A stretch of DNA of 64,000 nt from Glandiceps talaboti (GCF_964340395.1 NC_135556.1:14147910-14211909); one strand, 5' to 3'; shown: positions 25,071 through 53,245, numbered from the stretch's first letter. The notes: a model not told the origin generated them from the sequence alone. Program-made: numbers and translations.

Positions 25071-25643
25071 CTTTGAATTAATTTATTGAGATTTTGAAGA
25101 TTGTCTTCACCAACCAATTATAGACATAATTTTAATACCACAATATTTTTGATAATAAAATACATTTCAACATTCAAAAATGTAGTTTCCAGTCAGTATA
25201 AAAAGTATTACCATGCCAACAAATAGCATTGCCTTGCAACTAAACTGATTGATTGACAGCCGATTCAAAATTTGTTATCCTGTTTCCATTTAGACAATTC
25301 ATGTTAAAAACAGTAGCCTACCAAAAAGCAAATATTGTTACATGATTGTAAGTATTTCTTTGTATCATTAATTGTAAAAATAAGCACCACAGCAGGCATT
25401 ATGTTGTAGGTAACACAATAATTGTAAAGGGTGTGTGCCTTGATATGACTGCTATTAGCCTCAATTCTTATCTTGTATATTTTGTCTAACCAATCAAAAT
25501 TACTGTTACAAGATTGTTTTCAGCCTATATCAACTCATCTCTTGTATACTTCGTTGAACCAATCAAAATTACTGTTACAGCTTTGCTATCAGCCTATATC
25601 AACTGATTTCTTGTGTACTTTATCTAACCAATCAAAATTACTG

Positions 25644-41596
<15,953 letters not shown>

Positions 41597-41745
41597 TGAA
41601 CTTTATACCTATACGTGGCCGGTCGTGTCGACACGGTCATCCGACTTTCATTTACACCACATCAACTTAAAAAAAGTCTGCCCGACACAATTAAAGGCGC
41701 CATCTGTCGGTCAAAGAGAGAAAGTATATGACCCGAACGCTCAAG
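41597..41745. promoter_or_regulatory. Bidirectional promoter between EPHX2-B and CWH43
   Basis: About 150 bp separate the two divergent start codons. It includes TTAAAGGCGCCATCTGTCGG and TCAAAGAGAGAAAGT, a block of about 45 bp kept in the EPHX2-A promoter at 23483-23530 while the flanks have diverged. AAGATGGCG, a YY1-like site, overlaps the CWH43 start codon. No TATA box is evident. Confidence 0.65.
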
Positions 41746-44700
41746 ATGGCGACTCTCGCAAAACGTGAGGGAACAACAGAAAGTGAAGACGATTCAGCAG
41801 AAAAGGTTCAAGATGAAACCCAAACTGCAGAGACCGTACCAGAAGATGAAAGGGAAAATGAAGACTCGCCTGTTTTTGGTCTAAGCTTTATTCGACCCCT
41901 TTTTACTGAGGCAATAATAGGTATGTTTTCCATGTAGATCATACCTGTTCGGGTGAACATGTGATGCAGTGCACAAGGCAACGAGTTACACTGAGTACGA
42001 GTCAGCCGAGCGAACAATAGACCTTGGGAAAGCGCCCCACCCCAATCATATAAAATAACCTGCAAATAGATATATATGAACAGCAACGGAAGCTATGTAT
42101 CGTCAGACCATTGTCTTGCATAGAATTACCATATAATGTGTTGTGACATGCACTGATTTCCAATGTAAATATTCGTACCTATCAATATGCTAATTAATTC
42201 GTAAATTAATTCTTAAATAGTGCTACTTAATATTATGAATAAAATTTATATACATTTCCATCTGAGATAGCGAAAAAGTTGTGACAGTTGGCAGTTTTTT
42301 CAATTAAAAGATTTGGCCTTTGTGGTCTAACAATCATTGATTAGTTTGAATGAAGTACAAACATGTATTTGAACTGCACAATGCAGTATATGACACAGCG
42401 AGCCGACACCTGTTGCATAAATGATATAGTACCACCCAGTCTCAATCGTGTTAGTGATGGCAGTTGAGGGTATTGTTGAGTGCATTGTGCATTTTAATCA
42501 CCATTCAGTTTTTAGAAAAAGTTTCGGTTTATATTATTATTAAAAAATATTTACATTTCATTGACCCTTTCCCAAAAGTACAATATAAAGTGTAGTCTGG
42601 ATGCCAATGTGGTTTCTAACTAAAGTGAGTGCAGGTGTTCCATGTAAATGGTAACGACACTGTATAGGAACTAGACTATATAAAGTGTAACTCCCGATAT
42701 CAATATTGTCTTTAAAGATGTTCCACTTGCAACTACTATCACTTGTAATAATATATTACACAAATTATGTTAGCTTCGTATCAGTGTAACTGCCTTTAAA
42801 GGCCCATTTCAGATTCTTGGTGTGAAAACCGGTTGTTTGGCAGAGATTGAGAAAAAGTTGGTCCAGAGCAAAAGAATGATCCCATGTAATCCTCATAATT
42901 TAAGATAACACTAATGTGATGACCTGGGATTGAAACATACCCCTTTAATAATATTATGACTTTTACCAAGTAAATGCCATCTTCGTGAAAAGACCATGAA
43001 CAGATGTCAAGTTTCATAATTTCACCATCTCTAATTTGTTGTTTCATACTCTACTAGGTTACTGCCTGTGGACTGTTCTACATGCATTAGGAGCTATGAT
43101 CTGGTTCTTCCCTCTGCAAATTCTAGAAATATCTGGCTATGAAGCTGCAGCAGTTGTGTGGCTTATTGCACCGCTTTTATGTGGTGTTGGACCAGTCTTT
43201 AGATTCTTACAGACCAAACATGGCCTCACGTTACTCAGATTTGGTTTAGTATCTTCAATAGCTTCATTCCAAATGCCCACTACTATACTTCGACTAGCTT
43301 TGCTAGCTGGAGGGAATGCATGTGTTGTTCTACTATTGTGTGCTAGCTGGTTCAACAGGTCAGCTTATCAAAGGTATGTCAAACTCAAATTATACACAGA
43401 AGTGTTACTTTGTTTTTCTTGTTACATTAAAACCCCAATCTTTGTAATTTTTTGCTATTTTTCATAAAGTTTTGCTTGTTGAACAATGCACCAAACCTTT
43501 TTGGAAATTATATACATGTATATCATTATAATCCGTATAGACGTTCTGATATTTCACCTATGTATCTAATCTGATTAAATCTTGATGTGGTGAATATGGC
43601 TTGATTTCTTTATTTGCTTCTATTTCCTTTGTTTATTGTTTGTTTGTTTGAATGTATGTATGTTTGTTTGTTTTTGATTTGTTGTTCTGAGAGGGAGTGC
43701 CTTCTTTCCACCTAAAAAAGCACTCATTCAAAAACAAATGACAGTAAACCAAGGAAATAGAGGTTAAAAAAATCAAGACATATTGACCACATCAGATTTT
43801 AATCAGATTGCAATATGTCAAGATTACCTGTGGTGCACACTTGCTTCTAAGTTCTAGATTAAGATATATTGAAAGTTACTCAAACCAATGTTAACTGAGC
43901 CCCCAAGTAAGCGATAGTATGTCCGATATCATGAATTGGGGCCTGTCTCCACTAAAATAATATTCCAAATGAGTGTATAGTAATTTGTACCATCCATCTC
44001 ATCTGTTGTAGAACTGTATCATTCTGGGGTTTCATGCTTGGTTATATTGCGTTACTGTCAAGTCGTATCTGGTATATTTCCATCACACCAGCATGGTCCG
44101 ACGATACCAGTAACACTGTCATCCTTACCTTAGGAGTCATTGCTGTAGTGGACAGATTTATCGCATGTAAGTATGGCAGAGAATGTCAAAATATGCCACA
44201 TATAAAGTATATATAGACAAAGAAGGAAAACAAGAAAGATGTTATAAATTGTAATAATGAGATATTAATTATTATTCCCCAATATTTTTCAGCCAAGGAA
44301 AATATGAGTGACCTAAGGGGTCCATGTCACTATGAGTTGATAGATGAGTAGTGACAAACCCTTAGGTCACAAGTATTTCCAGCTGAATGAAGAAAAATAT
44401 TGGGAATAAGATTATTATACCATCAACTGTAATATTTTTTTTAAAAATTGGGAAAGTAATGGCAGTGTTAAAAGTTTTTAGTCATATTTCATACACAGCA
44501 GAACGAATGATATATATTCTATATACATTGTATTTTGTATTTTTTGTTGTAATTTTTATTTTTATTTTATATTTTTTGTTGAACCTGGCTCATGCATTGT
44601 GTAATAATGACTGACTAATAATGTGTCCTTTTGTTTGCACACATACAGATGAATACCCACAGCCGGAGGCTAAGCCTACAAGTGACAGAACACCAAACTG

Positions 44701-47700
44701 GCGTCATTGCGCTTTTGGATTCGGAAGCCTTATGTTTCTAACTCAATTCTTGTATGGAGAAGTATCTATAATAAGTAGATGGGTAGGAACAGGGCATCCA
44801 ATCACAGGACCAGGTCCAAACCCTTGGGGGTAAGTAATAACCAATCATAGGACCCGGTCCAAACCCTTGGGGGTAAGTAATAACCAATCATAGGACCCGG
44901 TCCAAACCCTTGGGGGGTAAGTAATAACCAATCATAGGACCCGGTCCAAACCCTTGGGGGTAAGTAATAACCAATCATAGGACCCGGTCCAAACCCTTGG
45001 GGGTAAGTAATAACCAATCATAGGACCCGGTCCAAACCCTTGGGGGTAAGTAATAACCAATCATAGGACCCGGTCCAAACCCTTGGGGGGGGGGGGGGTA
45101 AGTAATATCCAATCATAAAACCAGGTCCAAACCCTTGGGGATAAGTAATAACCAATCATAGGACCCGGTCCAAACCCTTGGGGGGTAAGTAATAACCAAT
45201 CATAGGACCCGGTCCAAACCCTTGGGGGTAAGTAATAACCAATCATAGGACCCGGTCCAAACCCTTGGGGTTAAGTAATATCCAATCATGGGTCTAGGGC
45301 TATAAAGAATTGGGAATAAACTGAACAGCATAGATTGTACAGTGACAAGATGAGAAGGAAGAATTTAAATGTTTTGGATAAAAAGGGAAACATTTGTTGA
45401 GCTGTAGGTACTTTTGCAGCAAGGTGATTGATTGAAAACAGTTTTTAAAATTTGCATGTAGTTAGATGCCGTGTTGTTTTTCCCATTACACATTATTAAG
45501 TCTTATACCTATAATTTTAAATATTTGACTTCAAAGTGACAGGACCCTTGTATTTGTCTCCATACAGGGTACCCTCACTAATCTTGAAGCCCCTATAGGC
45601 TTAACTTATTTTATGAAGTTGAGTGTGACATACTAATTCATCATTTCACTTTTACAGGGCTGCTATTTTAATCGAATGGGCAACAGGTTTTCTTATCTCT
45701 TACAAAAAGAATTTCCCAGAGAACTATCTATGGTGGTGGTTTGTATGTGCACACAGTGCATTTGGTCTGCTGATGTTACAGTCCTATTTTGGAATGGTAT
45801 GCGGTATACTCCTGGCCCTCTACACTGCCTCCATCTGGCCAGAGTTATCTGATCGCTTTGCCTCCTGTCCTGTCACAAAGACAGCGTTTTTGGCATTTTT
45901 GACATTTTTAATTGAGTCGTTATTCTGTGTGTGGGTGACAGCATACAACTTTGTACCTCTAGGTATATTAACAAGGTGAGTGCTCTTTATTCTTTAGTCC
46001 CCTGTTTTTGATGAAAATTTGAATTAATTGACATCAAAATATTGCATCAGTATTATTAATCATAAAGGATAGTGTAGTCTTTTTTTGATATAATGCTGAT
46101 TTGATATGATACTGATTTGATATGATACTGATTTGATATGATACTGATTTGATATGATACTGATTTGATATAATGCTGATTTGATATGATACTGATTTGA
46201 TATGATACTGATTTGATATGATACTGAGAGCTTTATGTATACAGACATGAATATATCGTCGCATCAGTGCAGTAAGGTCGTATCTGCTATGCAATTGTAT
46301 AGGCAGATATGACCTTACTGCACTGATGCAACAATATGCAGTTTGTTGTGAAAGACACAAATTTATTATATATTCATGTGTGTAGCAATCAATCATACAC
46401 CAGTATACATGAATAAAAAGTGTCTTGAATTCCACTTTTAAATCACTCGGCTGGCATGTTTTGGCATGATATATTTGTTATGATAAGCAGTAACAGTATA
46501 TACTGGAAATACATTACCCCCCCCCCCCCCCCCCCCCCCCTAGTCTGTAAGGTACGCCATGACGGGGCGCCCTCGCACATTGGCAGACCCCTCCCACAAG
46601 AGGAGGCTGGTGAGGGCGGAATGTCACGATGTATCTTACAGTCTAATTCCCCCCAAGCACCATTTCAGTTCTCTAACTCAAGTGTTCTAAATAACTGATG
46701 CAAATGTTGCTACACTCTATCGGAAAGAAAACTTCACTAAAATTACAACAATGTTGTCTGCATTTACAGTGAATAAATCATATTTAGCTGTGTGTATGAA
46801 GCACTAGTATGATCATGATTGTCATCCTTACATGTATGACTTTGTTTACAGAGAAAGAACTTATTTACTGGTTGTAATAGTAATTTTAATGATCGGTTTT
46901 GCCATGGGGCGTGGAGACGCAAAGGACCACGAAGATAAATCAACCACCCATCTAGCGTTTAGCGATATTGATGGTACAGGACCATATAGTGTATACGCTG
47001 ATTTCAAAATATGTAAGTAGATTTGAATTGATGCTACAGGACTGTATAATGTCTATCCTGATTTCAAAATATGTAATTTTGAAAATTTCACCCAATAGCC
47101 TGGTTGATCACAGTGTGCAGTCCTTTCTACCATGACAAACAGTCAAACTGACCTCATGACATTCATATGAATTAGTATGTAATATACACATATTACCCTA
47201 CGTGAGGCAAAAATTGAGTTGGACAATCTCCATGTTATTTACATACGGTTAGAGGTAAAACATTGACGGATCGCCGAACGACTGTGCATATCATACACAT
47301 TTTATGTTTCCTTAGAACAATTTAGTTAGATAAGAAACTGGCTTCCCACAGACCACTCAATACAAATATAAACAACATCATCCGACCCCTACTGATACAC
47401 AGACACACACACATCCTCCTTGGAACAAACAAGCTATTGAAAATCATCACACTGCAGGCTCAGATTTTGACACATACAAGTGTATTGATTCAAAGTTACA
47501 AGTGATAAGTGTGTGCACATACAGTGCATGCTTGTCGGCAGTAGTGTGGTTTATATTTGTAATGAGTGGTCTGTGAGAAGCCTGTTTCTTATCTAACTAA
47601 ATTGTTCTTGGGAACATAAAATGTGTATGATATGCACAGTTGTTTGGTGATCCCTCAATGTTTTACTTGTATGTACATTTAACCCTGTTGGTGATGGATA

Positions 47701-50700
47701 ACCATGATAACAACTTTTGAGGAATGTGGCTACCATTATTAGCTTTGACAATGTAATCACAACAAGCACAGAATGGGGGGGGGGGGGGGGGGGGCTGTGA
47801 GATACAATCAGCTAACGATTTATCTAATGGACTGAAAACATATTTTATCATTGTAAGCGACCAATAGAACTTTTAAATTGTTAAAATATTAAAAAGTGAT
47901 AACCGGTATTGTACTTGTAAATTATTCAATTTATGCATAATGTATAACGCTGACAGTTTCCTCATTCAGAATTTCTACTCGTATCTAAAAGGTCAAATTA
48001 TAGTGAATACAAATTGTGAATCCAAGATACTGTAGATAAGATACAAACAGTATACACAACTAGGGAACATATAAGTTTGATACAAACATACCATCTTTGT
48101 GAGTTGACCTATCTTGTCTTTGTTTTGATTGCAGTGTTAGCAGTAGTTACACTGGTTGGACTAGCTGGCTTTGCACCACGTATGATGCCAGAAAGACAAT
48201 ACAAACCACCAGAGAAGGCAGATCCTAAAGTGTTCAGTGCTATGATATGGTCTGTAAGATTTCTTTATGACAATGATGGCTGGCCAACCTTTGAGAGGTC
48301 TGCTATGCTACTTAATCAGACTGGTAAGGAAAATGACAATCTAATGTTGAGTTCTACATAGTCATTTTAAACTAAACTCCACTGGTAATTTAGGCTTCTG
48401 TTTACTAAGATAAACCATAGACCTTACACGAAATGTAGGGTCTATGGATAGACACGAATTAAAAGCTATTGTCACAATATGTTGATGCAATGGTGATAAG
48501 CTATTGAATGGATGTTGGTTTAATTTATAGTCTCAGAAAGGTGGCTCTCTGAAAGCTAGTTCTATAAACTTGCAGTGCTGTTTTGAGACTTCCAATGATT
48601 ACACTATCTTGATCACAGGGTGATTACATTTGTACAACAGAGGAACTACTATCCCCCACTTGTGTAATCTACCACATTGAAGAACAATAGATTTAGTTTG
48701 TTTCTGTCTTAGGAAACCGAAGCCTTGACTACCAGAGTTGTAACTTTAATCCTAATCTAGTTCTATGATTAGACAGTTGTAGCTCATCATGCAGTACATG
48801 TTAACATACTCTGAAAGTATTTACAAAATACTGAACCTTTTACGACTTTTTGTGATGGCTTCAATATGTGGTTGTATCATTTTTGGACATATTTCATTCA
48901 TGGTTTACTGTAAATAGTTTTTGTAGATCCTTATGTAAGTCCTAGGACATGTTACAGTGAGAGAGTAGAAATCTCTGTTTAGTTGCCAACCAACTTCAGT
49001 GTATCATTTCTGTTTATTTTGCTCATTACAGAAGCTGATGTTATTTCCTTACTTGAAAGTGATGCATCAAAGCCGTTCCTAGGCAACAACGACATCACAA
49101 TGTGGATGTCCGAGAGACTAAAGATGTATTCTGACTTTGGCCCATCGACAAGAGATCACACTTGGGGGTGAGAATTCTTATCATTTTAAGATCATGTTAG
49201 TTGTTTTTTATGTTAAAACAGCCAAACTACATATTAAGACATGTTTGAAACCTTAGACGACAGTTGTTGGGGAGAATGTAGAGCAGTAGACTTATTGTAC
49301 AGTAGACACATATTTGTATCCAAGCTAGGGGGTTAGCTTAATGATAAGACCCCCTAACATAAAGCTGATTTGTATCATCCAACACACTTTCTCTCTGTTT
49401 CATTGCCTGTGAGCTTAAATTGTAGAAATTCATAGAATTGCTTATGGCTTCAAAAGAATGAACAGAAGCAGATGCATACTGAAATTTACCACACTCATTG
49501 GCTCAATGTCCGTGATTTCACATTTTTGTACATGACAAGAAATGTATTTTTTGTTGTCTTTGACAGAAACAACTTGTTTTCCAAATATCGGATTGTGAGT
49601 TCGAGTCACCACCTCCTGCCATCACCAACTGGTGAATTAGCTCCAGCTATCCACGCCACTGTCAACATATCAGGAACATTAGTAGACTTTGTTACTGTAC
49701 ACAATGGGAATGATGTGTAAGTATCAGGTGACTGTCACATGACTGACATACCACTGTCAATGTATCAGGAACACTAGTAGACTTTGTGACTACACAATGG
49801 GAATGATGTGTTAGTATCAGGTGACTGTCACATGACTGACATACCATTGTCAACATATCAAGAACACTAGTAGACTTTGTGACTACACAATAGGAATGAT
49901 GTGTAAGTATCAGGTGACTGTCACATGACTGACATACCATTGTCAACATATCAGGAACACTAGTAGACTTTGTTACTGTACACAATGGGAATGATGTGTA
50001 AGTATCAGGTGACTATCACATGACTGACATACCATTGTCAACATATCAGGAACACTAGTAGACTTTGTGACTGTACACAATGGTAGTGTGTATCAGGTGA
50101 CTGTCACATGACTGACAACATATCATGTTCTAGTATTTTTAAGTGAACTTTTGTGAACTTGACCAAAGTTGAGCCATATTCAGCTGGTGCACTACTGGTA
50201 GGTGGTAATTGAGTGAATTCCACTGTTTTGCATAATTGTGTAAATGTCTTGGTATCATACAGCTGGTCACAGCTGATAAATATGGTATATTCACTAGTAT
50301 TCCCAACTTTTGACAAGGGCGTTCATGAGTACACGAGGAAACATTTTGTGCATCAGGTTAACCATAATGGTCTGTTCCTCACTTGTGATGTTGTTTTTAT
50401 GGCAGGGATGACATGGATAGGAAACTTCAAACTGAATACATTGCCAACATTACTAGAAATAGTAGTAATCCGTTGGTGTTTATGGGTTATGTCACTTCTA
50501 AACCTGGTAGTAGAGATTACAGAGTTTACAAAAACTGGGGTAGACTAAAGGTAAGAATATAACATAGTCTTGTCTCACTTGGTCTTTTATCTAATTCTCG
50601 CTAGTATTGTTACTGTTTTCCACAGTTTCCCACTCAAGCTCATCATACATTCAAAGGGTTTCTGTCATAGAACCATGTAAATCATAGGATGGCACTCACT

Positions 50701-53068
50701 ACTCTTCAAAGCCTTGAGAGAACCGTAATATTGGCATGACTTTAATCAGATTGTTCATCAGTGATAGTTTAGATAGTGGCCTATGTACTGTTACAACTTG
50801 TAATGCTCAAGTCAAACATTTGCATGATTTGCCACCATCATCCATATCAAGTGTAAAAGTACACTAATTCATAAATGCCGTGTATAAACTTGGTTGTGAT
50901 GATATCATTCACTGTAATCATTCTGCTGTTAGTTGGCAGAAAACACTGTTTACAAATTGACTACATTAGAAAGGCCATATACTTATAACTAAAGCAATTG
51001 AAAAAATATACTTTTACACTTGATATGAATACTATAAATGAGTGTGACATATAGAGAAAGTACTTTACTTCGGTGTTAAGGGTTGTAAAGTGTTTACATG
51101 ATTAATTTGTTAAGTCATGACATGTACATAAGTTTGACTTTTCGTTACATTCACAGGATATTGATGCAGATGACAAGAAGAGATTTTGTCTGTATATAAT
51201 GTACAGGAAACTAATCAGGTTTGTATGTTACATTGTAAAGATTTATAAATGTGCCATCTACCACACAAAACAATGTTCTTTATCTTTTAAAAAACGTTTT
51301 GATGTGTTATATGCATTCCGTTTTGTGAATGTTATTTCACTTACAGGAGGATATTTAGATATCTCTCATAACCATGACAACCAGGCGTGGGCCCTTGGGA
51401 AACAAACTATATTGGGGTGAGCCACAGTCAAAGGAGAATTGACAAACGGTGATGCCCTTGTAACCAGTCAGTATGTGTATAATGACGCTTCTCTCCCTCA
51501 CTTTGTTTTGGTTACAAAACTTTTACAAGATAGAGTAATGAATATTGGGGTCGGTCTTCAGTCTTGTCAGTAAACCTATTTAACTTTTATTATTTATCAT
51601 TGTTATTTATTAATTTCAATAATATCAATGGAGTTTGCATGAAGAGGGTAAGCGGTTATGTATGCACCAATCACACCTTACTTGTATTTGGGAAATGACA
51701 GCGCCCTCAGGTCAAAATATGATGTTACTTTCTTTTTTCTTTTTTTGCTGCAGGGTTGGCTATGCAAGGATCTCCCGTGATAGTCTCACAGACACTGAAA
51801 TCCAGTTAGCAAAATTCAGAATTCCTGATAACCTACATAACTATGAAGATAATGATTTAACAACAATTAAAGTGGAAGATGTCGATCCTTCAGTACACTT
51901 TCCATCTATGTAAGTTTTTACATGCATTTATGTCTGTGAACTTCTTGCCTGCATAGATTGAATGTCATTATATTCCTACATTACCTGCATAAATTGAATG
52001 TCATCATTTTCCTATCTCACCTGCATAGATTGAATGTCGTTATTTTCCTATCTCATCTGCATAGAATGAATGTCATTATTTTCTTACCTTACCTGCATAG
52101 TTTGAATGTCATTATTTTCTTACCTTACCTGCATAGATTGAATGTCATTATTTTCTTACCTTACCTGCATAGATTGAATGTCATTATTTTCCTATCTCAC
52201 CTGAATAGATTGAATGTCATTATTTTCCTACCTTACCTGCAGTTTGAATGTCATTATTTTCTTACCTTACCTGCATAGATTGAATGTCATTATTTTCCTA
52301 TCTCATCTGCATAGATTGAATGTCATTATTTTCCTATCTCACCTGCATAAATTGAATGTCATCATTTTCCTATCTCACCTGCATAGATTGAATGTCATCA
52401 TTTTCCTATCTCACCTGCATAAATTGAATGTCATTATTTTCCTATCTCACCTGCATAGATTGAATGTCATCATTTTCCTATCTCACCTGCATAAATTGAA
52501 TGTCATTATTTTCCTATCTCACCTGCATAGATTGAATGTCATCATTTTCCTATCTCACCTGCATAAATTGAATGTCATTATTTTCCTATCTCACCTGCAT
52601 AGATTGAATGTCATCATTTTCCTATCTCACCTGCATAAATTGAATGTCATCATTTTCCTATCTCACCTGCATAAATTGAATGTCATCATTTTCCTATCTC
52701 ACCTGCATAGATTGAATGTCATCATTTTCCTATCTCACCTGCATAAATTGAATGTCATTATTTTCCTATCTCACCTGCATAGATTGAATGTCATCATTTT
52801 CCTATCTCACCTGCATAAATTGAATGTCATCATTTTCCTATCTCACCTGCATAGATTGAATGTCGTTATTTTCCTATCTCATCTGCATAGAATGAATGTC
52901 ATTATTTTCTTACCTTACCTGCATAGATTGAATGTCATTATTTTCCTATCTCCCATTATTCACAGATTTGGTGACTACTACCCATCACACTGGTATGGAC
53001 CAGGACACCATTTCCACATGGCTACACCCAAGTACTTCATCAAGTCCAGCAGAGGACGTGGAAATTAA
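41746..53068 (+). CDS. CWH43: CWH43/PGAP2-interacting protein (GPI-anchor lipid remodelling)
   Basis: Thirteen coding exons, 2247 nt (748 residues): 41746-41920, 43058-43373, 44012-44166, 44649-44829, 45658-45975, 46852-47012, 48135-48323, 49032-49167, 49567-49716, 50406-50550, 51157-51218, 51754-51909, 52966-53068. All junctions are GT-AG and keep one frame. I chose ATG 41746 for its context (AAGATGGCG); an in-frame ATG at 41728 would add six residues. An acidic N-tail of about 55 residues is followed by a multi-pass membrane region ([18 protein letters not shown]-like [18 protein letters not shown]) resembling PGAP2/FRAG1. The C-terminal domain is of the endonuclease/exonuclease/phosphatase fold: [65 protein letters not shown]. 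Human CWH43 is 699 residues with the same order. Yeast Cwh43 exchanges GPI lipid for ceramide in the secretory pathway. The gene is complete, but four of its exon junctions carry tandem repeats. Confidence 0.94.
44270..44612 (+). mobile_element. Palindromic element M1, copy in CWH43 intron 3
   Basis: From TATTATTCCCCAATATTTTTC through GGAAAATATGAGTGACCTA, with its inverted arm near CAAGTATTTCCAGCTG, to TTGTTGAACCTGGCTCATGC. Same family as the copies at 28552, 34530 and 63338. Confidence 0.72.
44796..45287 (+). repeat. Minisatellite copying the CWH43 exon 4 end and 5' splice site (11 units)
   Basis: The last about 30 nt of exon 4 (coding [10 protein letters not shown]) plus the donor and about 12 nt of intron are repeated as a 42-43-bp unit. 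One copy is exonic and ten are intronic. Most intronic units keep GGGTAAGTAAT; two have lost the donor GT. One unit carries an expanded G run (about 45085-45098). Reading past the first donor meets an in-frame TAA at once, so use of any downstream donor would truncate the protein. Confidence 0.92.
46085..46230 (+). repeat. 16-17-bp minisatellite in CWH43 intron 5
   Basis: About nine units of GATATGATACTGATTT, just upstream of a hairpin element. Confidence 0.92.
46243..46345. mobile_element. Hairpin element H1, copy 1
   Basis: GCATCAGTGCAGTAAGGTCG and its inverted arm flank a short loop (46261-46330 are the best-paired limits). The sibling copy at 53246-53336 shares the arms and the loop ATGCA.TTGTATAGGCAGAT, so this is a mobile family. 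Confidence 0.75.
46517..46645. mobile_element. Poly-C tract abutting TIR element, copy 2
   Basis: Twenty-four C (46517-46540) run directly into TAGTCTGTAAGGTACGCC. The element ends ACGATGTATCTTACAGTCTA and is the same family as 1832-1943 in opposite orientation. CWH43 intron 5. Confidence 0.7.
46966..47075 (+). repeat. Two-copy tandem repeat of the CWH43 exon 6 end and donor
   Basis: The exon end ATTGATGGTACAGGACC... GATTTCAAAATAT-GTAAG recurs once in the intron as ATTGATGCTACAGGACT... GATTTCAAAATAT-GTAAT. The second copy is diverged and its donor is weaker. Confidence 0.88.
47250..47670. mobile_element. TIR DNA element (non-autonomous) nested in repeat R3
   Basis: About 420 bp with inverted arms of more than 100 bp. 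The left arm begins AGGTAAAACATTGACGGATC and ends TTCCCACAGACCACTC; the right arm (47564-47670) is its near complement. The middle is non-coding. It splits R3 at a place that is continuous in the copy at 57840. Confidence 0.85.
47775..47794 (+). repeat. Poly-G tract
   Basis: Twenty G in a row inside repeat R3, CWH43 intron 6. Confidence 0.95.
48467..48745. repeat. Dispersed repeat family R2, copy 2
   Basis: Same order of landmarks as 32428-32730 and same orientation. CWH43 intron 7. Confidence 0.75.
49659..50114 (+). repeat. Minisatellite copying the CWH43 exon 9 end and donor (5 units)
   Basis: Units of about 93 bp start near 49659, 49752, 49845, 49937 and 50033. Each holds the exon end (coding [17 protein letters not shown]), the donor region GATGTGTAAGTATC and intron sequence CAGGTGACTGTCACATGAC. 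The first unit is the real exon end. Units 3 and 4 keep GTAAGT, unit 2 has GTTAGT, and unit 5 is eroded. Confidence 0.92.
51948..52965 (+). repeat. 36-bp satellite filling CWH43 intron 12, with repeated 3' splice-site-like units
   Basis: About 28 units of a 36-bp sequence, roughly ATTGAATGTCATTATTTTCC then TATCTCACCTGCATAG. They fill nearly the whole intron up to the real acceptor (TTATTCACAG at 52965). Each unit has a pyrimidine-rich stretch; those ending CATAG carry an AG, those ending CATAA do not. Over the middle the two forms alternate, giving a 72-bp higher-order repeat. In the frame of exon 13 a unit reads [12 protein letters not shown] or LHK, open for 20 consecutive units into [11 protein letters not shown]. 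Confidence 0.93.
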
Positions 53069-53245
53069 ATGGATTATTTTGATCTTAAATATTATACATG
53101 TAGCAATATTACCATCACAGTAATTCAGATGTAATGTCATTCACTACAATCACATACAGTAAACGAGTGCAGAAACAGCTGACATTCTTTGCTAGTGGTA
53201 TGTTAGTACGGGTATTGATAATTACTCATCTAAATTAACATGTTC

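Larger units (their letters stand above)
47036..47850. mobile_element. Repeat family R3, copy 1, interrupted by a nested TIR element
   Basis: Shares TTGAAAATTTCACCCAATAG, CCTGGTTGATCA and GTGCAGTCCTTTCTACC with 57655-57740. After the nested insertion it shares CATTTAACCCT, GGTGATGGATAAC and CAGCTAACGA with 57845-57970. The left terminal inverted repeat seen in copy 2 is missing here. Confidence 0.75.

Noticed and set aside
44796-45287. Resemblance of the regular arrays (also 51948-52965) to CRISPR
   Set aside because: Units are head-to-tail with no unique spacers, in an intron-bearing animal locus, and derive from exon ends.
51347-51417. A possible extra CWH43 exon encoding [20 protein letters not shown] flanked by AG and GT
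   Set aside because: The phase does not fit exon 11: after the split Arg codon the next frame hits a stop (CTC TCA TAA). Human CWH43 has nothing similar here, and exon 11 joins exon 12 cleanly.
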